NCBI GenBank assembly: GCA_026770585.1
Contig: MU648366.1
Coordinates: 1-14,377, forward strand
DNA from: Baffinella frigidus
Lineage: Eukaryota; Cryptophyceae; Cryptomonadales; Baffinellaceae
Direction of reading: 5' to 3'
DNA: 14,377 nucleotides
Part shown: positions 6,040 to 13,091 of the stretch, piece by piece
Position numbering within the stretch: position 1 is the first letter of the stretch
Layout of the letters: the number at the start of each line of letters is the position of its first letter
Position numbers and translations under genes: made by a program
The notes under the pieces: generated by a model
What the model was told of the DNA's origin: nothing
The model's input: the letters and a program-made list of their open reading frames with translations, nothing else
The model's database searches: none

Positions 6040-7611
6040 TTATGATGATTTACTCTTGGGGTCTGGTTTCGGTGTTGGGATGATTGACGCCTCTTTGGGC
6101 AACGACCCGTCAGACTCAGTTTCGGTGCTCTTCTGGTTTGTGCATAGGTTAGATACAGACCCTGCTGGTGTACCTTTCCCATATAGCAACATCTGCACTA
6201 TACGCCTGAGTTCGAACGTGTTCAAAGCCCCTTCAATAGATGCGAGCTTCACGAGATCTTCAACTGTGTCCAGCTCGAGAATGGGTGCCACCTCCAGATA
6301 CCATTGGATGGCTGGTGGTTTCTGAGTGTTGCCGTGCTTCGCGTTAGGGCTTTTATCCACCGCAATCTTGTCTGTTGTGTTGACTGTTAATGTTCCTTTA
6401 GGGGTGAAATTTGTGTTATGGTGGTTTGAGTCCGTCTTACCACTGGAGTCTCCGTTACTAGAGTTTTCTGTTTTGTGGTGTTTTCTAATCAGTTCGCCAT
6501 GATACGCGCGCCTGTAGACTTCTGCGAGCAAACGCTGGAGTGTTTGTGCAACGTTATCCATGGCTGTGTGGAATTGGTGTGTGCTCGTGCGGGTTCGTGC
6601 GGATGACTCATTGGAGACCCCCTGACTGAGTAGTAGCTCAGTCGGTACCCCTGTAAGGAAGCTGATATCGTTCTTGATGCGTGCGTCAAGGAATGGTATG
6701 TCCGCACACGGCGTCAAGGATATCACCGGTTCGAGTGAGACGTCCATTGGTAGAGTGTATACGTATGGCATGTGTGGTGTTGCTTTTTTGGTGAACATCT
6801 CCTGGATATCCTGGTCGCGCGAGTGTAGCTGCAATTTTGCACCTTCATATGTATAATGCCTGTTTGTCGTACCCATTGACCCATCATTGAACCCGGCTTC
6901 AAGTAGGTTCGACTTTGGATCTGAGTGAAACAACTGTCTGCTTTGTTTTGTGATGATGTGTGCCTGTGTGTTCCACGTGTCTGCGTGTGCCTTGTTGTTC
7001 ATTGCTGATCGCAGGTTCTTGTAGTCGGCAATTATATGCGAAAGGGGTGAAGGGTATGAGGATCGTATCTGTGAACCCTGGGCTATATTCCATGTTGGCT
7101 GTGTCGTCTCGTAGATGAAGACGTCCTCTCGCCTTAGATCATTTCCAGTATGTAGTAGTTTGATGTCGTACAGTAAAGTCTTGGTGATATCATCCCCGTA
7201 ATCACAATCCGGATTGGCACCGCCACTCTGGATAATAGACCATGTGAATGTACCCGCAGGCAGCACCGATGGGACCATGTCCCCCGATCTGATCTGTCGG
7301 AAGTGCCACGGGACAAAGCCATATGTGTACATAGCCTTGATGGCGTCTCTACAGAACGGTATGTAATATTCATGTGCAAAACGCATAAATGCAGGTGACG
7401 CCACTACACCATTGACTTGGAGTCTGACTTGACCCTGTAAGACCTGTGACTGGATGATACGGAATGCTTGTGTTAGGGTGGGTTCTTGGTTTACTAATTC
7501 CAGAAGTAGTGAGAATGACTCGCGGAACTCATCTGCTCTCGCATTGGCGCGCTTAGTTTCGTATTCTTGCTCTGCGCTGTACTCTGCTTTGCGTTTAGTA
7601 GAAGAGTACAT
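6040..7611 (-). CDS. Portal-like protein (HK97-lineage DNA packaging portal)
   Basis: 523 aa from ATG 7611; ATG 7632 would add seven residues, and longer reads need GTG or cross the opposite gene. The layout matches portal proteins of tailed phages. At 41-70, 'EPTLTQAFRIIQSQVLQG' leads into a short strand. At 78-120 comes a helix, then 'YGFVPWHFRQ' and 'DMVPSVLPAGTF' (wing). 'IYETTQPTW' is followed by 'SSYPSPLSHII' and a long helix (185-225). At 286-330, 'LPMDVSLEP' and then 'IKNDISFLTGVPTELLLSQG' match the clip-to-stem 'I...tGvP..ll' signature. A long helix ends near 371, followed by a polar low-complexity insert (378-430). A crown-type helical region lies at 449-478, with a Ser/Pro/Lys tail. 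In the capsid such proteins form the 12-subunit vertex ring through which DNA is pumped by terminase. No packaging partner is in the window. Alternatively it is a portal fold used for another role. Confidence 0.7.
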   Translation of the reverse strand: MYSSTKRKAEYSAEQEYETKRANARADEFRESFSLLLELVNQEPTLTQAFRIIQSQVLQGQVRLQVNGVVASPAFMRFAHEYYIPFCRDAIKAMYTYGFVPWHFRQIRSGDMVPSVLPAGTFTWSIIQSGGANPDCDYGDDITKTLLYDIKLLHTGNDLRREDVFIYETTQPTWNIAQGSQIRSSYPSPLSHIIADYKNLRSAMNNKAHADTWNTQAHIITKQSRQLFHSDPKSNLLEAGFNDGSMGTTNRHYTYEGAKLQLHSRDQDIQEMFTKKATPHMPYVYTLPMDVSLEPVISLTPCADIPFLDARIKNDISFLTGVPTELLLSQGVSNESSARTRTSTHQFHTAMDNVAQTLQRLLAEVYRRAYHGELIRKHHKTENSSNGDSSGKTDSNHHNTNFTPKGTLTVNTTDKIAVDKSPNAKHGNTQKPPAIQWYLEVAPILELDTVEDLVKLASIEGALNTFELRRIVQMLLYGKGTPAGSVSNLCTNQKSTETESDGSLPKEASIIPTPKPDPKSKSS

Positions 7612-7687
7612 TTTTATGTGTCTTACTCTCATGCTACACACAATGGGTTGAAATAGTCGCGTGTTTGACAATGTGCTACTTAAGCAC

Positions 7688-9391
7688 ATGGGTGGTGTGC
7701 GTGGTGAGTCAATGGAGTCTCTGGGGTCTATCGAGACCCATATGAATGCAGGGCAGCGATATTGGGCAAATCGGGGATGGCCTCTCCAGAAGGTACGCAC
7801 AGACCCGATTGCTACAGAACCAATACCCCCCTTACCAAAGCTACGTGGGAGTGATGTGTTTGGGAATGTTGGGCATTCTGTGGGTACTTCCACCTATGGG
7901 TTTATGGATACGGTCACACGCAACTGGGCGCTTCACCCTATGAGTCCTCCGGAGGCTGCTAGCCAGCACGCTGCTAACCAGAACGCTGCTAACCAGAACG
8001 CTGCTAGCCAGAACGCTGATAACCAGAACACCAGTCAGAAAATCACTGGACCAAAACACAACGAGGTTGTGGATACTGCTGTGGACCCCCGACTCGACAC
8101 GAGGTTTTCCCTGTATGACCTGAGCCGTGATGAGGTCGACACAGCAACGGCTCTTGTCAACAGTGCTACGAGTAGCAAGATGAAGCGGTACATCCGGATG
8201 CTCCCTACGCATCACATCAACTCACTGGGCGAACTAAGTGGGTACCGTTTCTCTGTATCGGCAGGTGATAGCTGTGGTGCGCTCCCTGTGAACCGAAGCA
8301 TGTTCCATGGGACGTCTGCCGTACAGTGCACCGGTTCACTTGGTCAAGAGGGGGGTGGTAGTACGAATGTGGAAGCAGTGCGGTTGCTCAAGGATATCCC
8401 GGGATGTGTCGAGAAGATGCGTACTCTGATGCATGATATATCTGACGAGGCCGCTGCTGCTGTGGACGCTAAGACACTTGCGAGTCTCGACTGCTCCCCG
8501 TTCAACACTGACGCGGTCGTGACCACTGAATCTCGCGCCTCTGGGGGTCGTGGGAGTATGTCGTTGAACGCAAGCGCGTCCCGGGCTCGGGACTCCCGTA
8601 AGTGGACGTGTGATGAACCTCACACAATTGGGATATACCACGCGTTTGCACGGCGTTTCAACCACTCTCGTGAGCATCGCATCTATATTATCTGCACGGG
8701 TGGGTGTCGCACCGCTTGCGATGAGTTTATGAACCTCACCACTGACCTCGCAGCCGGGACCCACACAACTGCAGGGGAGCTGTGTGACTCTGAGGAGACC
8801 TGGTGGCTCCGAAAGCTGTGCTCACGCACGCGCTGTAGACTTCTCCACCGCGTTGCGGAGGCATTTGGCCTGTGCATCCCTACGATGGATGATGTACAAG
8901 CGTTCGACCCGGGCCAGGTCTTGGCGGTTCCAAACATAGAGACTTATGCCCATGATATCTGCATGTTGCGTGATGGGGACGTCGCAGTCTACAACGAGTG
9001 TGTCGATACAACAGCCCCACGTAACGGCATCATCTGCTCGATGAACCCGTCTGAGGGGTTCTGGTTGTTTAAGGGTCCGCCGTGCGCCAGCAATGGGACA
9101 GCTGATTATGGTGGGGTCTTTGGGAAGCAACAGCATTGTGGGGTCTTTCCAACCTCTGCGAGTCAGATAGTTGGTGTCGTCCAACGGCATAGTACGAATA
9201 GTGGGTGTCCTATCGTGACAGACTTTGGTGGAGGGGGTGCGTTTGTGTTCAAGGACGAGACGCGACACTCGAAGAGCGCACAGCATATGAAATTCGATGA
9301 AAATTTCTTTCGGAACCTCGAAAAGATGCAGTGGGCGCGTGATAACGGGGTCGTCGAACTCATGCCTATCGTAGTAGGGGTTTTTAACTAG
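7688..9391 (+). CDS. Large Cys-rich protein with NQNAA repeat, unrecognised
   Basis: 567 aa from the first ATG at 7688 (the frame opens at a GTG at 7661). The first 85 residues are Pro/Gly-rich. At about 92-116 is a low-complexity repeat of Asn-Gln-Asn-Ala-Ala units encoded by 15-bp DNA repeats. A larger folded part follows (about 130-567) with roughly 17 Cys, for example 'IICTGGCRTAC' (335-344) and 'RKLCSRTRC' (375-383). Its last 120 residues are Gly-rich, including 'SMNPSEGFWLFKGPP' and 'VTDFGGGGAFVFKD'. No signal peptide, membrane segment or known catalytic motif was recognised. It is head to head with the portal-like gene, with 76 bp between ATGs, suggesting joint regulation and perhaps a virion role. 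The Cys pattern could mean metal binding or disulfides; neither can be decided. Confidence 0.85.
   Translation: MGGVRGESMESLGSIETHMNAGQRYWANRGWPLQKVRTDPIATEPIPPLPKLRGSDVFGNVGHSVGTSTYGFMDTVTRNWALHPMSPPEAASQHAANQNAANQNAASQNADNQNTSQKITGPKHNEVVDTAVDPRLDTRFSLYDLSRDEVDTATALVNSATSSKMKRYIRMLPTHHINSLGELSGYRFSVSAGDSCGALPVNRSMFHGTSAVQCTGSLGQEGGGSTNVEAVRLLKDIPGCVEKMRTLMHDISDEAAAAVDAKTLASLDCSPFNTDAVVTTESRASGGRGSMSLNASASRARDSRKWTCDEPHTIGIYHAFARRFNHSREHRIYIICTGGCRTACDEFMNLTTDLAAGTHTTAGELCDSEETWWLRKLCSRTRCRLLHRVAEAFGLCIPTMDDVQAFDPGQVLAVPNIETYAHDICMLRDGDVAVYNECVDTTAPRNGIICSMNPSEGFWLFKGPPCASNGTADYGGVFGKQQHCGVFPTSASQIVGVVQRHSTNSGCPIVTDFGGGGAFVFKDETRHSKSAQHMKFDENFFRNLEKMQWARDNGVVELMPIVVGVFN
7963..8038 (+). repeat. 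15-bp direct repeats coding for NQNAA units
   Basis: About five degenerate copies of a 15-bp unit (AACCAGAACGCTGCT and variants GCCAGCACGCTGCT, GATAACCAGAACACC) in frame within the Cys-rich gene. The unit length keeps frame, so copy number may vary between strains. Confidence 0.75.
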
Positions 9392-9458
9392 TACTGGGAT
9401 GTTTTAGGTTGGAATGGTACCACTATTTTAGATGGGTATTTCACTCCGAGTATTTTAA

Positions 9459-9713
9459 ATGAAGCTACACAACCCCATGGGTGCGCGTATTGGTTGTACT
9501 GGTCTCGGACTGCTCAGGATGGGTCCAGTCACAAGTGCGATCTGCCTATACTCGGCGGAGAAACTGATTACACATAGCAATATGAAGTCGTGTTTGCGCA
9601 AGTGGTCTAGTACCACTCCACTGCGTATAATGGCCAAGGCATTTATAGTTTATAGGTTATTTGAACATATGTGGAGTGAGGTGTTGGAAGATGTACTCGA
9701 AGATGTCTCTTAA
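9459..9713 (+). CDS. Doubtful small ORF (84 aa) upstream of the GNAT gene
   Basis: 84 aa from an ATG embedded in TATTTTAAATG. It has no recognisable motif, a slightly basic, amphipathic composition, and an acidic end (EVLEDVLEDVS). Its 3' end overlaps the GNAT start by 23 bp in another frame. The alternative is that 9392-9690 is simply a 299-bp leader and promoter region: TATTTTA at 9424-9430, TATTTTAA at 9451-9458 and TATTTGA at 9658-9664 are all there. If TATTTTAA is a TATA box, transcripts would start after this ATG. Kept as a possible gene only. Confidence 0.33.
   Translation: MKLHNPMGARIGCTGLGLLRMGPVTSAICLYSAEKLITHSNMKSCLRKWSSTTPLRIMAKAFIVYRLFEHMWSEVLEDVLEDVS
9658..9664 (+). promoter_or_regulatory. 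TATTTGA box before the GNAT gene
   Basis: TATTTGA 26 bp before ATG 9691, same 7-mer as at 2333-2339. It sits in an AT-rich run with ATTTATAG and TTTATAGG just upstream. Confidence 0.3.
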
Positions 9714-10521
9714 AGTCTTGGTAAAAACTAAATCTCATCCCCCCTGGTCACGGGGTACACAGACTTATATGTACGTCAACGGCCATACATTCATGGAGAC
9801 TACTCCGAGTTATGTCAATATGGACGTTCGAGACCAGAACCACATAAAATATGTCCTGAAACTGTGCAAACGAAACGGCCAGTACTATAACCCGGTGTAC
9901 ATGCACCTGAACCTGGCCGTACCACCACGGGTGCAAGAGCAGTTCCCGAACTCGTCTGAGGAATATAAACAATTGTATCTAGGGAACGTGAAAGCCGCCA
10001 AATCAATCCGCCGCGTGTACGACACACGGGGCGTACTTGCATTGGTTGGCACCAAAGTGGTCGGCTTTCTGCTGTACCATCTCCAGACCCGGGACAAACA
10101 CCCCGACGCACAACTGCTCTACATGATGACAGACCGCGACTACCGCAGACAGGCTCACGGTTCAAACATGTTGACATTGGTCATCGGCAGCCACATGATG
10201 ACCACAGACGGTCTTACACTCCAAAACATCGAAGACAACAAGCGCGATGCCATCGCAAACAAGAACGTCGCACAAATCGCGCTATATCGCACTGCAAAAG
10301 AGCAACGGCGCCAAACCAGACGGGAGTTGGTCTATTGGATTTCCTGTGGCATTCAGCGGGACGAATCGTGCGACGAAAACCTCGCCTTTTATGTCAAGAA
10401 TGGATTCCGTGACGTGGTAGATTGGCCCGCTTGGAAGCACCTCGGGGTTACAAGCGACACCGGGAATCTCCGGGTTGTCTGTACACCTGGGTTCCGTGCG
10501 TCTGTGACTGTGAAGGTGTAG
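9691..10521 (+). CDS. GNAT-family N-acetyltransferase
   Basis: 276 aa from ATG 9691 (Met5 at 9703 is also possible). GNAT landmarks: strand 'GVLALVGTKVVGFLLYHL' (114-131, beta2-beta4 type hairpin); 'LLYMMTDRDYRRQAHGSNML' (142-161), the motif-A acetyl-CoA loop R-R-Q-x-H-G-S, where the first Gly of Q-x-x-G-x-G/A is Ala155; and 'ENLAFYVKNGFRDVVDW' (229-245), the motif-B 'FY-k-GF' segment. Between motifs A and B there is an unusually long insertion (about 165-225), highly charged and helical. The N-terminal 110 residues are of unclear fold. The role is acetyl transfer from acetyl-CoA to an amine, on protein or small molecule; the substrate cannot be inferred. An AATAAA lies 10 bp after the stop. 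Convergent with the zinc-binding-type gene. Confidence 0.78.
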   Translation: MYSKMSLKVLVKTKSHPPWSRGTQTYMYVNGHTFMETTPSYVNMDVRDQNHIKYVLKLCKRNGQYYNPVYMHLNLAVPPRVQEQFPNSSEEYKQLYLGNVKAAKSIRRVYDTRGVLALVGTKVVGFLLYHLQTRDKHPDAQLLYMMTDRDYRRQAHGSNMLTLVIGSHMMTTDGLTLQNIEDNKRDAIANKNVAQIALYRTAKEQRRQTRRELVYWISCGIQRDESCDENLAFYVKNGFRDVVDWPAWKHLGVTSDTGNLRVVCTPGFRASVTVKV

Positions 10522-10523
10522 TC

Positions 10524-10537
10524 TTTATTGAAATAAA
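10524..10537. terminator. Bidirectional polyadenylation signal TTTATTgAAATAAA
   Basis: AATAAA on + (10532-10537) follows the GNAT stop at 10521 by 10 bp. TTTATT (10524-10529) is AATAAA on the minus strand, 32 bp after the stop at 10562. One 14-bp near-palindrome thus serves both convergent genes. Confidence 0.65.
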
Positions 10538-10561
10538 CACCACGCACTTGGTCCTATGTGT

Positions 10562-12037
10562 CTACTTTTGAACGGGCTCGTGCTGCACGCGTTTGCCCCA
10601 TTCGTACACCGAAAGTCCCCCGTCTGCCTCGCGAAACCACGCCCCGCACACTGGCTTTTTGGAAATGACCCCGTCCGCGTTTTCTTTGTGGGCGATAGTG
10701 CCGTCCTTCAGGCGAAAGATTCCACTCTCGTTGGGGTACAGTCCCTCTTTCAGGTCTCCGATCCAGCGCTCTTCTCTTTGAAACCCTTTTTTGTGGCTTT
10801 TAAAATCGGCAGTCTGGTCCGATTTGCGTTTCAGTGCGTTCATCGCAGTCTCGCGAACCATCCTGGCAGATTGTTTGCCAGGCTTATCACCCTGTGCCAT
10901 CTGTGGGAGGGAAATCACCCTCTGTGTGGCAGGATTGGTGTGTTTCGCGAGGCCCATGGCACATTTGGAACACTTGGCGGGAAGCGCGATACACTGCTCT
11001 GATGGGGTGCATTCTTCTGGTGTCGGTCCAAGACGTGCTATGGGGCTCTGGCAAACGCTGCACTTCTGCGCGCATCCCTTGGCATGTACAGGCGCGCTGA
11101 TGAGATCGACCCACACTGCTTCGTGTTTGTTCTGGATGGTCCGCGCGCAGATTGCGCAGCGCCTGGGGTACGTGTGAGTGTGTGTGTGACAGAGCGCGTT
11201 CAGCGGTGTCAAGTCGTAGTTCACAACGTGCTTAGGGAAAAGATCTGGCATGTAGTCGGCCTGCACGACTGCAAGACGTTGGTCCACGACCCAGACCAGC
11301 ACACCACCGATGTCCTCGAAGGGGTCGGTGACCGCGATCTTCATGTTCGTCGCGAGCTTGTACCGTGAGAAGTAGAGCAGCTGCCCGTGTCTGGTCATAC
11401 CAGACGCGTCGGTGGGTGTGCGTGCCCCCATCGCGCTCGTCGTGAGGGTATAGTCCTGCTGGTTGTCGGTGCCATATCGCTGCGCAGGGGCTCGTAGCGT
11501 CCCCGTGTGGGTCGTCGCGTCGCAGTCTTTGTCGGAGCACCGCAGTCGAATCTTGGCGCTGCCGACCATCCCCTTGTGGAACACGTCCTCCATGTCCTTG
11601 AGGTCCTTTTCGACGGTGGCTCGCGTGTTGAGACGGAGGCGTAGAGACATCCCATCCACAGAGGTGCACTTATAGCACACGTGCTGGGTGATGGGTTCAA
11701 GATGGCCGGTGAAGCCGCATTTCATCATGTCGTGCTCCAGGCCGGCTGTGATCACCTGTTGCGCAGACAAGACGACCGCTCCACGCGTCACCAGTAGCGT
11801 CTCCTTGGCGTCTGCCGTGTTAACCCCGTCGGTCCGTATGAAGAGTGCGGTCACGTCGAGTCCGGTACAGCGGGCCCACACCCCGGGGCGGCCAGCGAGA
11901 CCGACTACCTTGGTGTTCAGTGACAGCGCAACACGGTGGCAGTTGCTGCACGCCACACTGGAAGCGCTCCCGGGTGACATCAGTAGACGCACCGCCCGCG
12001 ACACAGGATCCTCTGACATCGCCCGTCTCTCCCCCAT
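10562..12037 (-). CDS. Multi-zinc-binding-type protein, unrecognised
   Basis: 491 aa from ATG 12037. A longer read to 12142 would cross the TTTACTAC promoter repeats and is rejected. CxxC-type pairs are spread through it: C30/C33; C121/C124 with C167/C172 (a four-Cys set spaced like a zinc ribbon with a long insertion); C294/C297 with H318, C322, C326/C329; and C343/C349 with C356/C359 (RING- or treble-clef-like density at 283-360). A short His/Thr run (H284-T-H-T-H-T) precedes the second cluster. The C-terminal 110 residues are very basic, then contain 'IFRLKDGTIAHKENADGV' and 'KPVCGAWFREADGG'. Likely zinc-dependent nucleic-acid or protein binding, perhaps transcription-related; that is inference. 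Upstream are three TTTACTAC elements on its strand. Confidence 0.85.
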   Translation of the reverse strand: MGERRAMSEDPVSRAVRLLMSPGSASSVACSNCHRVALSLNTKVVGLAGRPGVWARCTGLDVTALFIRTDGVNTADAKETLLVTRGAVVLSAQQVITAGLEHDMMKCGFTGHLEPITQHVCYKCTSVDGMSLRLRLNTRATVEKDLKDMEDVFHKGMVGSAKIRLRCSDKDCDATTHTGTLRAPAQRYGTDNQQDYTLTTSAMGARTPTDASGMTRHGQLLYFSRYKLATNMKIAVTDPFEDIGGVLVWVVDQRLAVVQADYMPDLFPKHVVNYDLTPLNALCHTHTHTYPRRCAICARTIQNKHEAVWVDLISAPVHAKGCAQKCSVCQSPIARLGPTPEECTPSEQCIALPAKCSKCAMGLAKHTNPATQRVISLPQMAQGDKPGKQSARMVRETAMNALKRKSDQTADFKSHKKGFQREERWIGDLKEGLYPNESGIFRLKDGTIAHKENADGVISKKPVCGAWFREADGGLSVYEWGKRVQHEPVQK

Positions 12038-12077
12038 AGCCGCGATTCGTCTGATTTTTTCTCGCGGCAATCTAACT

Positions 12078-12127
12078 GTAGTAAAAAACTGTAGTAAAAA
12101 AACAGGAATATGAACGGCTGTAGTAAA
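12078..12127 (-). promoter_or_regulatory. Three TTTACTAC elements facing the zinc-binding-type gene
   Basis: GTAGTAAA on + at 12078-12085, 12091-12098 and 12120-12127, i.e. TTTACTAC on the minus strand, 41-90 bp before the ATG at 12037. The first two are spaced 13 bp apart. See the same element in divergent orientation at 12159, 12208 and 12258. Confidence 0.6.
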
Positions 12128-12158
12128 TGAAAACGTCATCAAAATATCTAAACGGGTG

Positions 12159-12342
12159 TTTACTACACCATTTTGGAGGGTGGTTATCAGGCCATTTTTG
12201 GAGGTTGTTTACTACACCATTTTTGGAGTGTGTTTATCAGGCCAATTTTGAAGGTTGTTTACTACACCATTTTTGGAGTGTGTTTATCAGGTCCATCAAC
12301 TCGGTCGTGAAGACAATTGGAGCCATTTTTGGAGGGTGTTTA
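12159..12342 (+). repeat. 49-50-bp tandem repeat with TTTACTAC, leading into the ankyrin start
   Basis: Three copies start with TTTACTACACCATTTTTGGA at 12159 (one T shorter), 12208 and 12258. Each has a second half reading TTTATCAGGCCATTTTTGGA or close (the 12258 copy diverges after TTTATCAGG), so the real period is about 25 bp. A last degraded half (about 12320-12340: GCCATTTTTGGAGGGTGTTTA) runs directly into the ankyrin ATG at 12343. The copies are 49 and 50 bp long, which breaks frame, so this is non-coding. The 305-bp gap 12038-12342 is otherwise AT-rich sequence without a gene. Likely a multi-copy promoter. Confidence 0.75.
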
Positions 12343-12990
12343 ATGGCCGAGCTTTCAACTGAGATCCTGTACGCCACAGGGAAGGGGTACGTGCGCGAGG
12401 TCGAGCGGTTATTGGATGCCGGTGCAGATATTGACGGGGTGGTGAGAGACGACTTCAGCGGTAATTCGCTGCTACACGTTGCTGTGTTCTGGAAGCGGCA
12501 TGCGGTTGTGCGCATGCTCCTAGGACGTGGTGCTGACTTTTCTATCAGTGATCCTAGCAGTAACCGGACGCCTCTGCACCAGGCAGCTTGGCATGGCAGC
12601 GAGGCGATGGTGTCAATGTTGCTTGACTATGGCGCAGACACAGAGGCTAAGGACAGAACCCTGATGACACCGTTACACATAGCAGTGTACTGGAGCTACC
12701 CCTCTGTAGTGCAAGTCTTGCTCCAGCACGGAGCGGACACACAGGCACGGACCTGTGTAAGGAAAGACGATAATAGCATCATGTGCAGGGGGTCAACCCC
12801 CTTAGACATCGCACGAGATGTATCTGCACATCGCAATCGTGATGCAGTAGGGAACATGATCGAGGCAGAGCAGGCGTCTAGGTGTAGTGCTTTCATGATG
12901 GGCCTACATGAGCGACTTGGTTCGTCTTCGCATATTTCACGACTTGAACCGGAGGTGGTGCGGATGGTGCTACAGTTCGCTGGGTTGTGA
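12343..12990 (+). CDS. Ankyrin-repeat protein with F-box-like C-terminal tail
   Basis: 215 aa from ATG 12343, the first after the promoter repeats. Ankyrin units: about 7-34 ('ATGKGYVREVERLLDAGADI'), 40-70 ('NSLLHVAVFWKRHAVVRMLL'), 76-103 ('TPLHQAAWHGSEAMVSMLL'), 109-136 ('TPLHIAVYWSYPSVVQVLLQ'), and a divergent fifth near 151-175 ('STPLDIARDV'). The last 16 residues, 'RLEPEVVRMVLQFAGL', resemble the LPxExxxxIL core of F-box/PRANC-type tails seen in ankyrin proteins of large DNA viruses, where they engage Skp1-Cullin ubiquitin ligases. Here that is inference from a short match. Likely a host-interaction protein choosing targets through the ankyrin surface. Convergent with the C2H2 gene, 101 bp apart. 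Confidence 0.86.
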   Translation: MAELSTEILYATGKGYVREVERLLDAGADIDGVVRDDFSGNSLLHVAVFWKRHAVVRMLLGRGADFSISDPSSNRTPLHQAAWHGSEAMVSMLLDYGADTEAKDRTLMTPLHIAVYWSYPSVVQVLLQHGADTQARTCVRKDDNSIMCRGSTPLDIARDVSAHRNRDAVGNMIEAEQASRCSAFMMGLHERLGSSSHISRLEPEVVRMVLQFAGL

Positions 12991-13014
12991 GCTGCGCTTT
13001 GTGTTAGGGACCAT

Positions 13015-13042
13015 GGCTCTACTAGGGAGGCTCTACTAGGGA
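13015..13042. repeat. Two perfect 14-bp direct repeats in a convergent 3' gap
   Basis: GGCTCTACTAGGGA occurs twice back to back in the 101-bp gap between the ankyrin and C2H2 stops. No AATAAA is seen in this gap, so the repeat may mark the 3'-end region. Purpose unknown. Confidence 0.7.
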
Positions 13043-13091
13043 GGCAGTATGACACAGACGCGTACAGCAAAGCTGGATCGGTGTGTCTTTA

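Noticed and set aside
6040-7611. Prophage in a bacterial genome
   Set aside because: No ribosome-binding sites or phage operon; AATAAA signals, sequons, an ankyrin protein, bZIP and C2H2 point to a eukaryotic host.
7612-7893. 94-codon extension of the portal-like protein
   Set aside because: Needs a GTG start and overlaps the opposite gene; portal-like features begin after ATG 7611.
12038-12142. 35-codon N-terminal extension of the 491-aa minus-strand protein
   Set aside because: It would translate through the TTTACTAC elements; composition is that of AT-rich promoter DNA.
12127-12342. In-frame 72-codon extension of the ankyrin gene
   Set aside because: The stretch is made of 49-50-bp repeats whose period is not a multiple of three and which carry promoter-like elements; ankyrin homology starts after ATG 12343.
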